This document shows, in pieces, positions 1-6,618 of a stretch of DNA of 12,201 nucleotides. Source of the stretch: Clostridia bacterium (GTDB lineage: Bacteria; Bacillota; Clostridia; CAKSNL01; HGM11501); NCBI GenBank assembly GCA_030535815.1, contig JAUNRD010000029.1, positions 1 through 12,201 of the forward strand, written 5' to 3'. Numbering within the stretch: the first letter of the stretch is position 1; every line of letters starts with the position of its first letter. The notes under the pieces are model-generated. The model saw only the letters and a program-made list of their open reading frames with translations, was not told the DNA's origin and did no database searches. The position numbers were made by a program, and so were the translations under genes.

Positions 1-1019
1 CCCTCTGCATAGCGCATGGTGCAACAGAACTGCGCCTCGTACATGAAAATCTTAAGGCTTGGGTTAATTTCCGATACACAGCTGTTGGGGCCCGCACCGC
101 CGTTATCTCTGTGGCAGTAGGAAAGTCCGTTAAACCATATTCTGCGGGATAAGGTTTTGTAGTATTCGTCGCCTGTTTCATTGTAAAACCAGAGGGAAAG
201 AATTAAACTGTCCGTAACCGCGCAGGGCTCTGTCCAGGTATCTTTACGGTTAAACCAGTTGAAGTTTTCGTATGTATAGGTCATACCCTCTCTTATGTAA
301 AGCTCAAAATGGTCTTTTGCAATACCGAAATATTTCTTGTCGCCCGTAGCTTTGTAAAATCTGAAATAGGCGCGTGATGCGGTTAAGGTGGCGTGGGTTT
401 GCGCCTTAACCTTCATCTTGTCAATCTCGCAGAATTTTTCTGCGGTCTTTTCCATAAATTCCTTTGCTTTTTCGTCCTTTGTAAGCTCAAAATATCTGCT
501 TACACCGTCCACTCCGATAAAGGCACAGCCCACATCGGTGGATAAAATCCAGCCGTTTTTCCGCTCGAAGTTGTGACCGCCGACACCGCCGTCCTCCTTT
601 TCCCTCGGCTCTAAGGGATATACATCATAAGCAGGGAGTGCGGCATAGAAAAGATTTGTGAAAACCTTTTTTGCAATTGTGAGAATTTTTTCATCCCTGA
701 AAAGCTTATAATATTCGCAAAGAGAAAATAAAAACCAGCCGTTACCGGATAACTGCTGCTCGTTTACGGCATCCGGGTTAAAAAGCTCGCCAACAAAGCC
801 GTCTTCGTTTAATATTTCGTCAATACGGGCGATAAATTCATCCATCGCTGTTGCCTTTTTGCCAAGGCAGGAATAAAGTGAGCAGAAGGCAAGAAGCGCC
901 CTTCCTTCCCAGTCGCCGGGCCAGTTGCCGTCTCCGTTTAAGAGGTCGTTTATTAAATAGTCTTTTTTTGAAAGACGGTCAAAACTTTTTTCAATGTGGT
1001 CATTAAGTGTATATTTCAT
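1..1019 (-). CDS. GH127/DUF1680-like glycosidase, N-terminal 339 codons (cut by window edge)
   Basis: The frame is open from an ATG at 1019 to the left edge with no stop, so the C-terminus is missing. It begins MKYTLNDHIEKSF and has no signal peptide or membrane segment, so it is probably cytoplasmic. The protein is helix-rich with aromatic patches (GNWPGDWEGRALLAFCSLY near residues 31-49, NEQQLSGNGWFLFSL around 88-102) as in (alpha/alpha)6-toroid glycosidases. Near the edge it reads GGAGPNSCVSE and then YEAQFCCTMRYAE, with E328, C332 and C333. GH127 beta-L-arabinofuranosidases use a zinc site made of one Glu and three Cys, and the E-x-x-C-C placed in a helix resembles the first half of that site; the second Cys pair would lie off-window. 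Start choice is supported by AGAAAGGA upstream and a perfect promoter. Family assignment comes from pattern only; another six-hairpin glycosidase family or a non-catalytic homologue is possible. Confidence 0.6.
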   Translation of the reverse strand, partial: MKYTLNDHIEKSFDRLSKKDYLINDLLNGDGNWPGDWEGRALLAFCSLYSCLGKKATAMDEFIARIDEILNEDGFVGELFNPDAVNEQQLSGNGWFLFSLCEYYKLFRDEKILTIAKKVFTNLFYAALPAYDVYPLEPREKEDGGVGGHNFERKNGWILSTDVGCAFIGVDGVSRYFELTKDEKAKEFMEKTAEKFCEIDKMKVKAQTHATLTASRAYFRFYKATGDKKYFGIAKDHFELYIREGMTYTYENFNWFNRKDTWTEPCAVTDSLILSLWFYNETGDEYYKTLSRRIWFNGLSYCHRDNGGAGPNSCVSEINPSLKIFMYEAQFCCTMRYAE

Positions 1020-1048
1020 AGTCTTTGTCCTTTCTCTTTGTTTTCTTT

Positions 1049-1077
1049 ATTATATGATAGTGACGGTAAAATGTCAA
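1049..1077 (-). promoter_or_regulatory. Perfect sigma-70/sigma-A type promoter for the GH127-like gene
   Basis: On the minus strand TTGACA (1072-1077) is followed by exactly 17 bases and TATAAT (1049-1054), which is an exact consensus match at both hexamers with optimal spacing. It lies about 30 bp upstream of the gene's ATG, and a purine-rich ribosome binding site (AGAAAGGA) follows. Such a strong core promoter suggests that any control is by repression or post-transcriptional rather than by activation. Confidence 0.8.
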
Positions 1078-1108
1078 TAATATGGGGATTTTCACAGTAA
1101 ATTTTTTG

Positions 1109-1137
1109 TAGACAAGTTGAAAAAACTGTGATAAAAT
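1109..1137 (+). promoter_or_regulatory. Promoter of dapA with extended -10
   Basis: TAGACA (1109-1114), a 17-base spacer, then TAAAAT (1132-1137), preceded by TG at 1129-1130 to give an extended -10 (TGATAAAAT). It is 40 bp upstream of the dapA start and points away from the promoter of the divergent gene. An AAGGAGGG ribosome binding site at 1165-1172 precedes the ATG at 1178. Confidence 0.65.
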
Positions 1138-1177
1138 GAAATTGTAAAGTCATAGGATAATAAAAAGGAGGGTATTT

Positions 1178-2062
1178 ATGAAAAAGCTAATTTTTGAAGG
1201 AACCGCAACGGCGATGATTACGCCCTTTAACGAGAAAGGTATTGATTTTGACGCTTTTGGCAAGCAGATTGATTTGCAGCTGGAGGCAAATATTCCTGCT
1301 ATGGTTATCTGCGGAACAACAGGTGAAGCTCCTACTCTGGACGACAGTGAGCATCTGGAAGCAATAAGCTTTGCGGTGGATCGCGCAAAGGGTAAAAGTA
1401 AAATAATTGCAGGAACAGGAAGTAATAATACCGAGCACGCAATTATGATGAATAAGGAAGCGGAAAAAAGAGGCGCGGACGGCTTACTTTGGGTAACGCC
1501 CTATTACAATAAAACCACACAGCGTGGTCTTGTCCACCACTATGAAACATTAGCGGCTTCAACTTCTTTGCCGGCCATAATTTATAATGTGCCGTCCCGA
1601 ACGGGCGTTGACATTCTCCCCGAATCGGCAGAAGCACTTTCCAAAACCGAAAACATCGTAGCAATTAAAGAGGCAACGGGAAACGCTGCAAGGGCAGTTG
1701 AGATAATCGACCGCTGCGGAGATGAACTGGCAATATATTCCGGTAATGATGATATTATAGTTCCTCTTATGAGTATCGGCGCAAAGGGCGTAATTTCTGT
1801 TTTATCCAATGTTGTTCCGGCTGAAACGGAAAAAATGTGCCGTTTATGCCTGGACGGAAACTACAAGGAAGCAGGCGCAATGCAGGTTAAATATTATGCG
1901 CTTATAAAGGCGCTTTTCTCTGAGGTTAATCCCATTCCCGTGAAAGCGGCAATGCACCTTTTAGGGCTTGACTCAGGATTGGTAAGGCTTCCGCTTTATG
2001 AAATGGAAGAAAAGAATTTACTTAAATTAAAATCCGAAATGGAAAAGCTTGGAATAATATAA
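1178..2062 (+). CDS. dapA: 4-hydroxy-tetrahydrodipicolinate synthase (DHDPS)
   Basis: Condenses pyruvate with L-aspartate-4-semialdehyde to 4-hydroxy-tetrahydrodipicolinate, the first committed step of the diaminopimelate/lysine branch, in the cytoplasm. At 294 aa it is the normal length for this TIM-barrel family. Visible active-site residues are GTTGE (T47, T48), TPYYN (Y110), IIYNVPSRTG (Y136, R141) and the Schiff-base lysine K164 in VAIKEATGN. These correspond to E. coli T44/T45, Y107, Y133, R138 and K161 with a constant offset of three. The SRTG arginine that binds the semialdehyde carboxylate, together with GTTGE, argues for true DHDPS rather than the sialic-acid lyase or 2-keto-3-deoxygluconate aldolase relatives. 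The start is fixed by AAGGAGGG five bases upstream. It is monocistronic, with its own promoter and a terminator straight after the stop. No other lysine gene is nearby. Confidence 0.95.
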   Translation: MKKLIFEGTATAMITPFNEKGIDFDAFGKQIDLQLEANIPAMVICGTTGEAPTLDDSEHLEAISFAVDRAKGKSKIIAGTGSNNTEHAIMMNKEAEKRGADGLLWVTPYYNKTTQRGLVHHYETLAASTSLPAIIYNVPSRTGVDILPESAEALSKTENIVAIKEATGNAARAVEIIDRCGDELAIYSGNDDIIVPLMSIGAKGVISVLSNVVPAETEKMCRLCLDGNYKEAGAMQVKYYALIKALFSEVNPIPVKAAMHLLGLDSGLVRLPLYEMEEKNLLKLKSEMEKLGII

Positions 2063-2092
2063 ATAAAAGGACGCGAAAGCGTCCTTTTATTT
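2061..2092. terminator. Shared bidirectional terminator between dapA and the AraC-type gene
   Basis: A perfect 14-bp inverted repeat (2061-2074 and 2079-2092) closes on a GAAA tetraloop at 2075-2078; the GC core is GGACGC/GCGTCC with A/T-rich outer arms that give a U-tract in either direction. It overlaps the dapA stop codon (2060-2062) and contains the stop codon of the opposing gene (2087-2089), so one hairpin serves both convergent genes. Confidence 0.9.
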
Positions 2093-2923
2093 TGCAACAG
2101 ATTTTTTATATTTTAATGGCGAAAGCCCTGTATGGAGTCTGAATGTTTTTATAAAATAGCTGACTTCGTTAAAGCCACATTCAAGGGCAATGGAAAGCAC
2201 GGATTTTTCTGTGTTTTTAAGCATCTGTTTTGCGTTATAAATTCTGTAATCGTTGATATAGGAACTTATGGATTTACCGGTATATTCCTTGAAATTATGC
2301 ATAATTGCGGACTTTGAATAGTTGGTTATGCCGGATAAATCCTCCACGGATATTTTTTCACTGAAATGTGTGTGGATATAATCAATTACACTTTTAACGG
2401 CTTCCGAAGAATTTTTTTCGGGGGCTTTTTCATTTGTATAAAGCTTGTATTTGAAAATTTCGCAGAAAATGTCCGCAAGGGTGCTTTTCAAGTAAAGCTC
2501 ATAGGCAAAAGGTCTTTCTTTATATAATACGTATGCCGATTTTATGAGTTTTAATATATTCCGCCCCGATTCGGTTACGGCGGTGTATAAATTATTAAAA
2601 ATAAAGTCGTCGGAAAAATATTTTTTACATTCCGTTCCATATATCATATAAGGATGAAATACAAGGGCGAAACAAGAGCAGGGGGAGTTTTCCTCAACTG
2701 TCAGAGAGTGGAGAAGTCCGCCTTTTACAAGCACCGCAGAGCCTTCTTTCACGTTGAGTAATTCACCTTCAATATTAATTGAACAGCATCCTTTTTCCAC
2801 ATAAATGATTTCATATTCATCGTGCCAGTGGTAGTAAACTTTGCTGATTTTTTCATAAATTTTAAGGGGCAAATCCCCGTCACGGTGTTGCACCTTGGTT
2901 TCCTTTGAAAGATTTCTGTCCAT
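2087..2923 (-). CDS. AraC-family transcriptional regulator with N-terminal cupin domain
   Basis: A 278-residue DNA-binding regulator. Residues about 20-95 look like a cupin sensor (HWHDEYEIIYVEKG, then GSAVLVKGGLLHSL), the usual sugar-binding fold of AraC/RhaS-type proteins. Residues about 175-275 hold the double helix-turn-helix: first HTH around 192-212 (ISVEDLSGITNYSKSAIMHN), second around 241-262 (SVLSIALECGFNEVSYFIKT), ending with the typical F-R-x-x-x-G-x-S-P-x-x-Y pattern (GLSPLKYKK). AAGGAGG at 2929-2935 (minus strand) sits six bases before the ATG. It is transcribed divergently from the GH28-like gene across a 122-bp gap, so it most likely activates that gene in response to an oligosaccharide or monosaccharide; the inducer cannot be read from sequence. 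Confidence 0.92.
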   Translation of the reverse strand: MDRNLSKETKVQHRDGDLPLKIYEKISKVYYHWHDEYEIIYVEKGCCSINIEGELLNVKEGSAVLVKGGLLHSLTVEENSPCSCFALVFHPYMIYGTECKKYFSDDFIFNNLYTAVTESGRNILKLIKSAYVLYKERPFAYELYLKSTLADIFCEIFKYKLYTNEKAPEKNSSEAVKSVIDYIHTHFSEKISVEDLSGITNYSKSAIMHNFKEYTGKSISSYINDYRIYNAKQMLKNTEKSVLSIALECGFNEVSYFIKTFRLHTGLSPLKYKKSVAK

Positions 2924-2934
2924 AACAGCCTCCT

Positions 2935-2975
2935 TGCAGGATAGTTATATTTTTATGCAGAAAAGTGCAAGAAAA
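2935..2975. promoter_or_regulatory. Candidate AraC-type operator: helically phased TGCA repeats
   Basis: In the gap between the divergent regulator and GH28-like gene, TGCA occurs at 2935, 2956 and 2966. The last two are near-copies (TGCAGAAAA and TGCAAGAAAA) spaced 10 bp; the first is 21 bp further away. Spacings of one and two helical turns place all three on one DNA face, as expected for AraC-family half-sites bound by tandem HTH motifs. The proximal copy abuts the -35 region of the GH28-like promoter, and the distal copy overlaps the regulator's leader, which would allow autoregulation. This is an inference from repeat pattern only. Confidence 0.4.
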
Positions 2976-2991
2976 TCAAAAATAAAAGTTT

Positions 2992-2997
2992 TATAAT
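2992..2997 (+). promoter_or_regulatory. Probable -10 of the GH28-like gene, no recognisable -35
   Basis: TATAAT at 2992-2997 is a perfect -10, but the position 17 bp upstream (2969-2974, AAGAAA) has no resemblance to TTGACA. A consensus -10 with a missing -35 next to TGCA repeats is the usual picture for an activator-dependent promoter, fitting control by the divergent AraC-type protein. Confidence 0.5.
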
Positions 2998-3045
2998 CAT
3001 ATTATAAGGCGGAGTTTTGAAAAAATCAACAGGAGGATGAAATTT

Positions 3046-4419
3046 ATGAAAGAATTTAATGTAAAAGACTTTGGTGCCGTAGCTGACGGCACACTTCAGA
3101 CGGAGAAAATACAGTCGGCGATTGATGCCTGCTTTATCGAAGGCGGCGGAAAGGTAATAATTCCCGAAGGAGAGTTTTTAACCGGCGGCATCAGATTGAG
3201 AAGCAATATCACGCTGTACTTGAAATCAGGCGCAATCCTTAAGGGAAGCAGAAATCCCGAAGACTATTTCGGATATATAAATGACAAAATTGAGCCTCTT
3301 TCAGAAAGTGAAATAACCGATGCGCCATATGTGCATGTTTCAGGGGTCAAAGGCGAAACGGAATATGTTGAAAACAGGGAAGAATACAGATATAAAAGAA
3401 CTCCGGGAAGCAGATGGAACAATGCCATAATAAGAACGATAAATGCGGAAAATGTTGCAATAATAGGTGAGGAAGGCTCCGTTATCGACGGAGACAACTG
3501 TTATGATGAAATTGGTGAGGAGCAGTACAGAGGTCCTCACGGAATGACGATGTTCAAAACAAAAAACATCAAGCTTTCCGGTTATACCATAAAAAACTGC
3601 GGAAACTGGGCACACAATCTTTTGTTCTGCGAAAATATTACGGTGAGCAAAATAACCGCTCTTGCAGGACACGACGGCTTTGATGCCGCTGTAAGCAGAA
3701 ATATTACAATAGCGGATTCGGAATTTTACACAGGGGATGACTGCATAGCAGGATTTGGTAATGCAAATATTTATATATCGGGTTGCATCCTTAATTCAGC
3801 CTGCAGTGCAATGAGATTTGGCGGCACAAATGTGCTTGTTGAAAATTGCCGTATGTACAGCCCCTGTCGTTATTCGTTCAGAGGAAGGCTTACAAAGGAA
3901 GAAAAAGAGAGCGGAGCAATGGTTGCAAGCGCAGGAAGATACAATATGCTTTCCGCATTTACATATTATGGAGACTATACTCTTCCAATCAAAGAGCAGC
4001 CCGGAAATATCATCATAAGAAATTGCGAAATGGAAAATGCGGGGAAAATGCTTCATTATCACTATGGCAGAGAAGGCTGGCAGAGAAACAGACCTATGAC
4101 GGATATAACTTTTGAAAATGTTGTTGCCAAGGGAATCGCCCTTCCTATGATTGTATGCGGGGATAAAAACGTGCCTTTTACCCTTAAGCTTAAAAATGTA
4201 AATGTCGATATCGGAAACGGTGAACAAACACCCGATACATTTATGTACGCCGAAGACTTTGAAAAAATTGAGCTTGAAAATTTTACTCTTAAAAACTTTA
4301 AGGGCGATGCCGTGATTCTTAAAAAGAGCGGCGGAACGGTGGAAGCGATAAATTCCGATATCGGTAAGGCACAGCTTACAACTGATGCATCTGAAAAAAT
4401 TGATGTAAGAAGTATATAG
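3046..4419 (+). CDS. GH28-like polygalacturonase-family protein (right-handed beta-helix)
   Basis: A 457-residue protein that starts in typical GH28 fashion (FNVKDFGAVADG, then IDACFIEGGGKVIIPEGEF and a G-A-I-L-K-G strand around residues 62-67), followed by regular parallel-beta-helix rungs with N-I-x-I ladders. Carboxylates matching the GH28 acid triad are present: D210 in GHDGFDAA and D231/D232 in YTGDDCIAGFG. The next motif, canonically G-H-G, reads SACSAMRFGG here, so the catalytic-site histidine is absent and the usual R-I-K is not evident. There is no signal peptide, so it probably acts on imported oligogalacturonides or related oligosaccharides. Start: AGGAGG at 3031-3036 directly touches an in-frame ATG at 3037, whereas ATG 3046 has the proper nine-base spacing; I use 3046. 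A non-pectin substrate or altered linkage is plausible. Confidence 0.8.
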   Translation: MKEFNVKDFGAVADGTLQTEKIQSAIDACFIEGGGKVIIPEGEFLTGGIRLRSNITLYLKSGAILKGSRNPEDYFGYINDKIEPLSESEITDAPYVHVSGVKGETEYVENREEYRYKRTPGSRWNNAIIRTINAENVAIIGEEGSVIDGDNCYDEIGEEQYRGPHGMTMFKTKNIKLSGYTIKNCGNWAHNLLFCENITVSKITALAGHDGFDAAVSRNITIADSEFYTGDDCIAGFGNANIYISGCILNSACSAMRFGGTNVLVENCRMYSPCRYSFRGRLTKEEKESGAMVASAGRYNMLSAFTYYGDYTLPIKEQPGNIIIRNCEMENAGKMLHYHYGREGWQRNRPMTDITFENVVAKGIALPMIVCGDKNVPFTLKLKNVNVDIGNGEQTPDTFMYAEDFEKIELENFTLKNFKGDAVILKKSGGTVEAINSDIGKAQLTTDASEKIDVRSI

Positions 4420-4434
4420 TCTTAATCCTAAAAC

Positions 4435-4467
4435 AAAAAAGGTTGCATCTGCATCCTTTTTTATTTT
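4435..4467 (+). terminator. Rho-independent terminator after the GH28-like gene
   Basis: Arms 4435-4447 and 4450-4462 pair (AAAAAAGG-T-TGCA with TGCA-T-CCTTTTTT, one T-T mismatch) around a very tight loop, followed by TATTTT. The A-rich left arm could also allow function on the other strand. It isolates the GH28-like gene from the next gene on the same strand. Confidence 0.75.
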
Positions 4468-4468
4468 G

Positions 4469-4480
4469 GTAGCATGTTAC
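4469..4480. promoter_or_regulatory. Imperfect palindrome upstream of the 4585 gene promoter
   Basis: GTAGCATGTTAC is a 12-bp inverted repeat centred on CATG with one mismatched pair, placed about 40 bp upstream of the -35 hexamer. It might be a regulator site, but a single short imperfect palindrome in AT-rich DNA can arise by chance. Confidence 0.2.
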
Positions 4481-4518
4481 GCGTTTTTAGTAAAAGAATT
4501 AATTTCCTTAAAAAATGG

Positions 4519-4547
4519 TTGCCTTTGTAAGATTCCGGTGTTAAAAT
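4519..4547 (+). promoter_or_regulatory. Promoter of the unassigned glycosidase-like gene; decides its start codon
   Basis: TTGCCT (4519-4524), a 17-base spacer and TAAAAT (4542-4547). Transcription would begin near 4554, downstream of the first in-frame ATG at 4546, whose first two bases lie inside the -10. That ATG therefore cannot be in the message from this promoter, which supports initiation at 4585. Confidence 0.6.
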
Positions 4548-4584
4548 GGGCATAAGAAATAATTCAAGATGCGGAGGCTTTATT

Positions 4585-6522
4585 ATGGCTCATTTAAGTA
4601 CAGTAGAAAATCCATGGGGAAAGCCCTTTACAAATAAAAGATATGTACATCCGCCCTATGCTGAAAACATTATAACAATGTGGCCGACATCAATGGTGCT
4701 GATTGGCGAAATTACCGCAAAAGATCCGCAGGAATTCCGCAAAGTAGGCCCCTTTGACAACGGCTTTGCGGCGGCATTGCCTTCTGCAGGTGTGGTATTT
4801 ACATTAAAAAGAGAAAGCGATTATCTGCACAGACAGATGTTTGATAAATACAGATGGAACGGCGAACTGATGCCGATTAAAGGGACAAAGTATAAGACCA
4901 GACGTGACGGAGTTGCCATCCACTCTCTTTCCAAGGATATGGATGCGGTGAAATTCCATCAGGAGGTTTTTTGCGATACTCTCCGTGTGTCAACGGCATA
5001 TATAAAGGTGACGGTTGAAAACGGCTTTGGCATAGAACAGAAGGTGGAGCTTGGCGCGCTTGTCCGCACAGGCCCCGAATCCCTTTTCACCGGATGCTCC
5101 GATCCTGACGGTTATTACGGATACAACCCCCTTCGTTCCTACTGGGAAAATGAAGAAATGCTCCGCTATGAAAAGAAGGAAGGATTCCTTACTGACGGAA
5201 CATACAGACTGTATTTTGATGAAAAAGAGAATTTTTCATTCGGCGGCGAAAACGACTTAAATATAACATTGGAATTAAAGCCCTATGAAAAGCGCACCTT
5301 TACCTTTGCATTTACAAGAAATGAGAATAAGCCTTTAAGCTATAATGCGGCACGCAGAAATACAGAGGCGTTCTGGAAAAAGGAACTTGGAAAAGCAAAG
5401 TTTGTACCCGATAAAAAGGGGATAGAGCCGCTCTTTTTCAACTTTTTGACACAGCTTTTACAGATGTTTGCCTGCCCGAGAGGTGAAAGCTATGCGATAA
5501 TGCGTCAGGGTGCAAGCCAGCGCTATCACTGGCCGGAGGCAAAGGAAATTATAAAGGCGTTTTCCCATATAGGAGGATATGATGACTATATTGAAGCGGC
5601 ACTTTCACACTATTTTAATGATATGCAGGAAAAGGACGGGGAAAATAAGGGAAGAATCCACTATGAATATGTTCCGTGGAATTCCCGTTCTGCTGCCGCG
5701 CTTGAAATGTTTGCATATGCCGTGAAAAGCAACGGCGATTTTTATGACAAATACATCGCTCAGGCTATGGAGGCATTTTACTGGATGGAAAGAGAGCGTG
5801 CAAAATCTGCTGATATAAAGGGCGCGGTTAAAGGCTTATTCCCTCCCGGAATTGCAACAGACCACGATTTTAACGGGGCTCAGCAGTGGACCTTTGCCGA
5901 TGCTGCAATGCTCAGGGGTTATAAAAGTCTCCTTGAGGTATTAAAGGAATCTGACAGTGCTTATGCATCGGAGATTAAGGCGGCATATGATGATTACTTC
6001 GGAGTAATGAAAGACATTTTTGATAAATTTGCCGAGGAGCAGAAGGACAGCGAATTTTTGTATCTTCCGAGAGATCCCAAAAACAATCCCGAACTGGAAA
6101 AAAGGCTGGACAAAGATGCATTCGGATATATGTTCCCGAATGAAGCATTGGCTCTCGGCCTTGGCGGTTACGGAACTGAAACAAGCGAAAAAGTTATTTA
6201 TACCTATTCCCACGGAAGGCAGGCAGAAAACGGACTTATATATCCGATGTACCGCTCCACCACGGGAATGGGAAGGACCTGGTACACAACCTGGGCAGAG
6301 CATATGAGATATGTATATTACAAGGAAAGCGGCAACAGGGAAATGTGCAGAGAGCTTTTAGATGCGCTTCTTAAATACAATGTCACAACAGAATATTATC
6401 AGTGCGAAAGATATGACGACCACGATGCATATTCCGGTCCCTGGATGCCCAATGCAAGCGCAAACGGAAGAGTGCTTGATATGCTGTTTGATTATTACGG
6501 AAAACGTAAAATTGAGGAATAA
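4585..6522 (+). CDS. Unassigned two-domain protein, probable (alpha/alpha)6-toroid glycoside hydrolase
   Basis: I do not recognise this 645-residue protein as a named family. Residues 1 to about 255 are beta-rich (alternating strands, N-D-L-N-I-T-L-E-L-K-P-Y-E-K-R-T), like the N-terminal sandwich of GH15/65/78/95-type enzymes. Residues about 275-640 are helical and aromatic-rich, with R-Q-G-A-S-Q-R-Y-H-W-P-E-A near 307-319, HYEYVPWNSRSAAALEMF near 359-376, FPPGIATDHDFNGAQQWTF near 419-437 and ERYDDHDAYSGPWMPNASA near 608-626, which fit a helical toroid with acidic residues around a cleft. No signal peptide is present, so it is probably cytoplasmic and may act on the same oligosaccharides as the neighbouring GH28-like protein. 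ATG 4585 has GGAGG at 4573-4577 with seven-base spacing; the earlier ATG 4546 has no ribosome binding site and lies in the -10. Enzymatic activity and substrate are inferred. Confidence 0.7.
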   Translation: MAHLSTVENPWGKPFTNKRYVHPPYAENIITMWPTSMVLIGEITAKDPQEFRKVGPFDNGFAAALPSAGVVFTLKRESDYLHRQMFDKYRWNGELMPIKGTKYKTRRDGVAIHSLSKDMDAVKFHQEVFCDTLRVSTAYIKVTVENGFGIEQKVELGALVRTGPESLFTGCSDPDGYYGYNPLRSYWENEEMLRYEKKEGFLTDGTYRLYFDEKENFSFGGENDLNITLELKPYEKRTFTFAFTRNENKPLSYNAARRNTEAFWKKELGKAKFVPDKKGIEPLFFNFLTQLLQMFACPRGESYAIMRQGASQRYHWPEAKEIIKAFSHIGGYDDYIEAALSHYFNDMQEKDGENKGRIHYEYVPWNSRSAAALEMFAYAVKSNGDFYDKYIAQAMEAFYWMERERAKSADIKGAVKGLFPPGIATDHDFNGAQQWTFADAAMLRGYKSLLEVLKESDSAYASEIKAAYDDYFGVMKDIFDKFAEEQKDSEFLYLPRDPKNNPELEKRLDKDAFGYMFPNEALALGLGGYGTETSEKVIYTYSHGRQAENGLIYPMYRSTTGMGRTWYTTWAEHMRYVYYKESGNREMCRELLDALLKYNVTTEYYQCERYDDHDAYSGPWMPNASANGRVLDMLFDYYGKRKIEE

Positions 6523-6580
6523 TTATAAGGCTTCAAAATTTTATCAAATTAAAAAATGAAATGGTAGAGCTTGATATAAT

Positions 6581-6617
6581 AAAAAAGTTCAGAGGCAATA
6601 GCCTCTGAACTTTTTTT
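6581..6617. terminator. Bidirectional terminator between the glycosidase-like gene and the phosphatase fusion
   Basis: A perfect 16-bp stem (6581-6596 with 6601-6616; core GTTCAGAGGC/GCCTCTGAAC) with an AATA loop is flanked by A6 on the left and T7 on the right, so it works in both directions. It follows the stop at 6520-6522 by about 60 bp and ends one base before the stop codon of the opposing gene at 6619-6621. The 6523-6580 stretch before it holds nothing recognisable. Confidence 0.93.
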
Positions 6618-6618
6618 G

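Noticed and set aside
388..576. Small plus-strand reading frame
   Set aside because: It is antisense to the GH127-like gene, which has a strong promoter and ribosome binding site; the small frame has neither.
3796..4227. 143-codon minus-strand reading frame inside the GH28-like gene
   Set aside because: Shadow of the beta-helix gene; no recognisable motif or ribosome binding site, and the sense strand carries the GH28-like D210, D231/D232 motifs.
6523..6580. Possible small gene or RNA between the 4585 gene and its terminator
   Set aside because: Only AT-rich sequence with no ribosome binding site plus open frame and no stable hairpin apart from the terminator.
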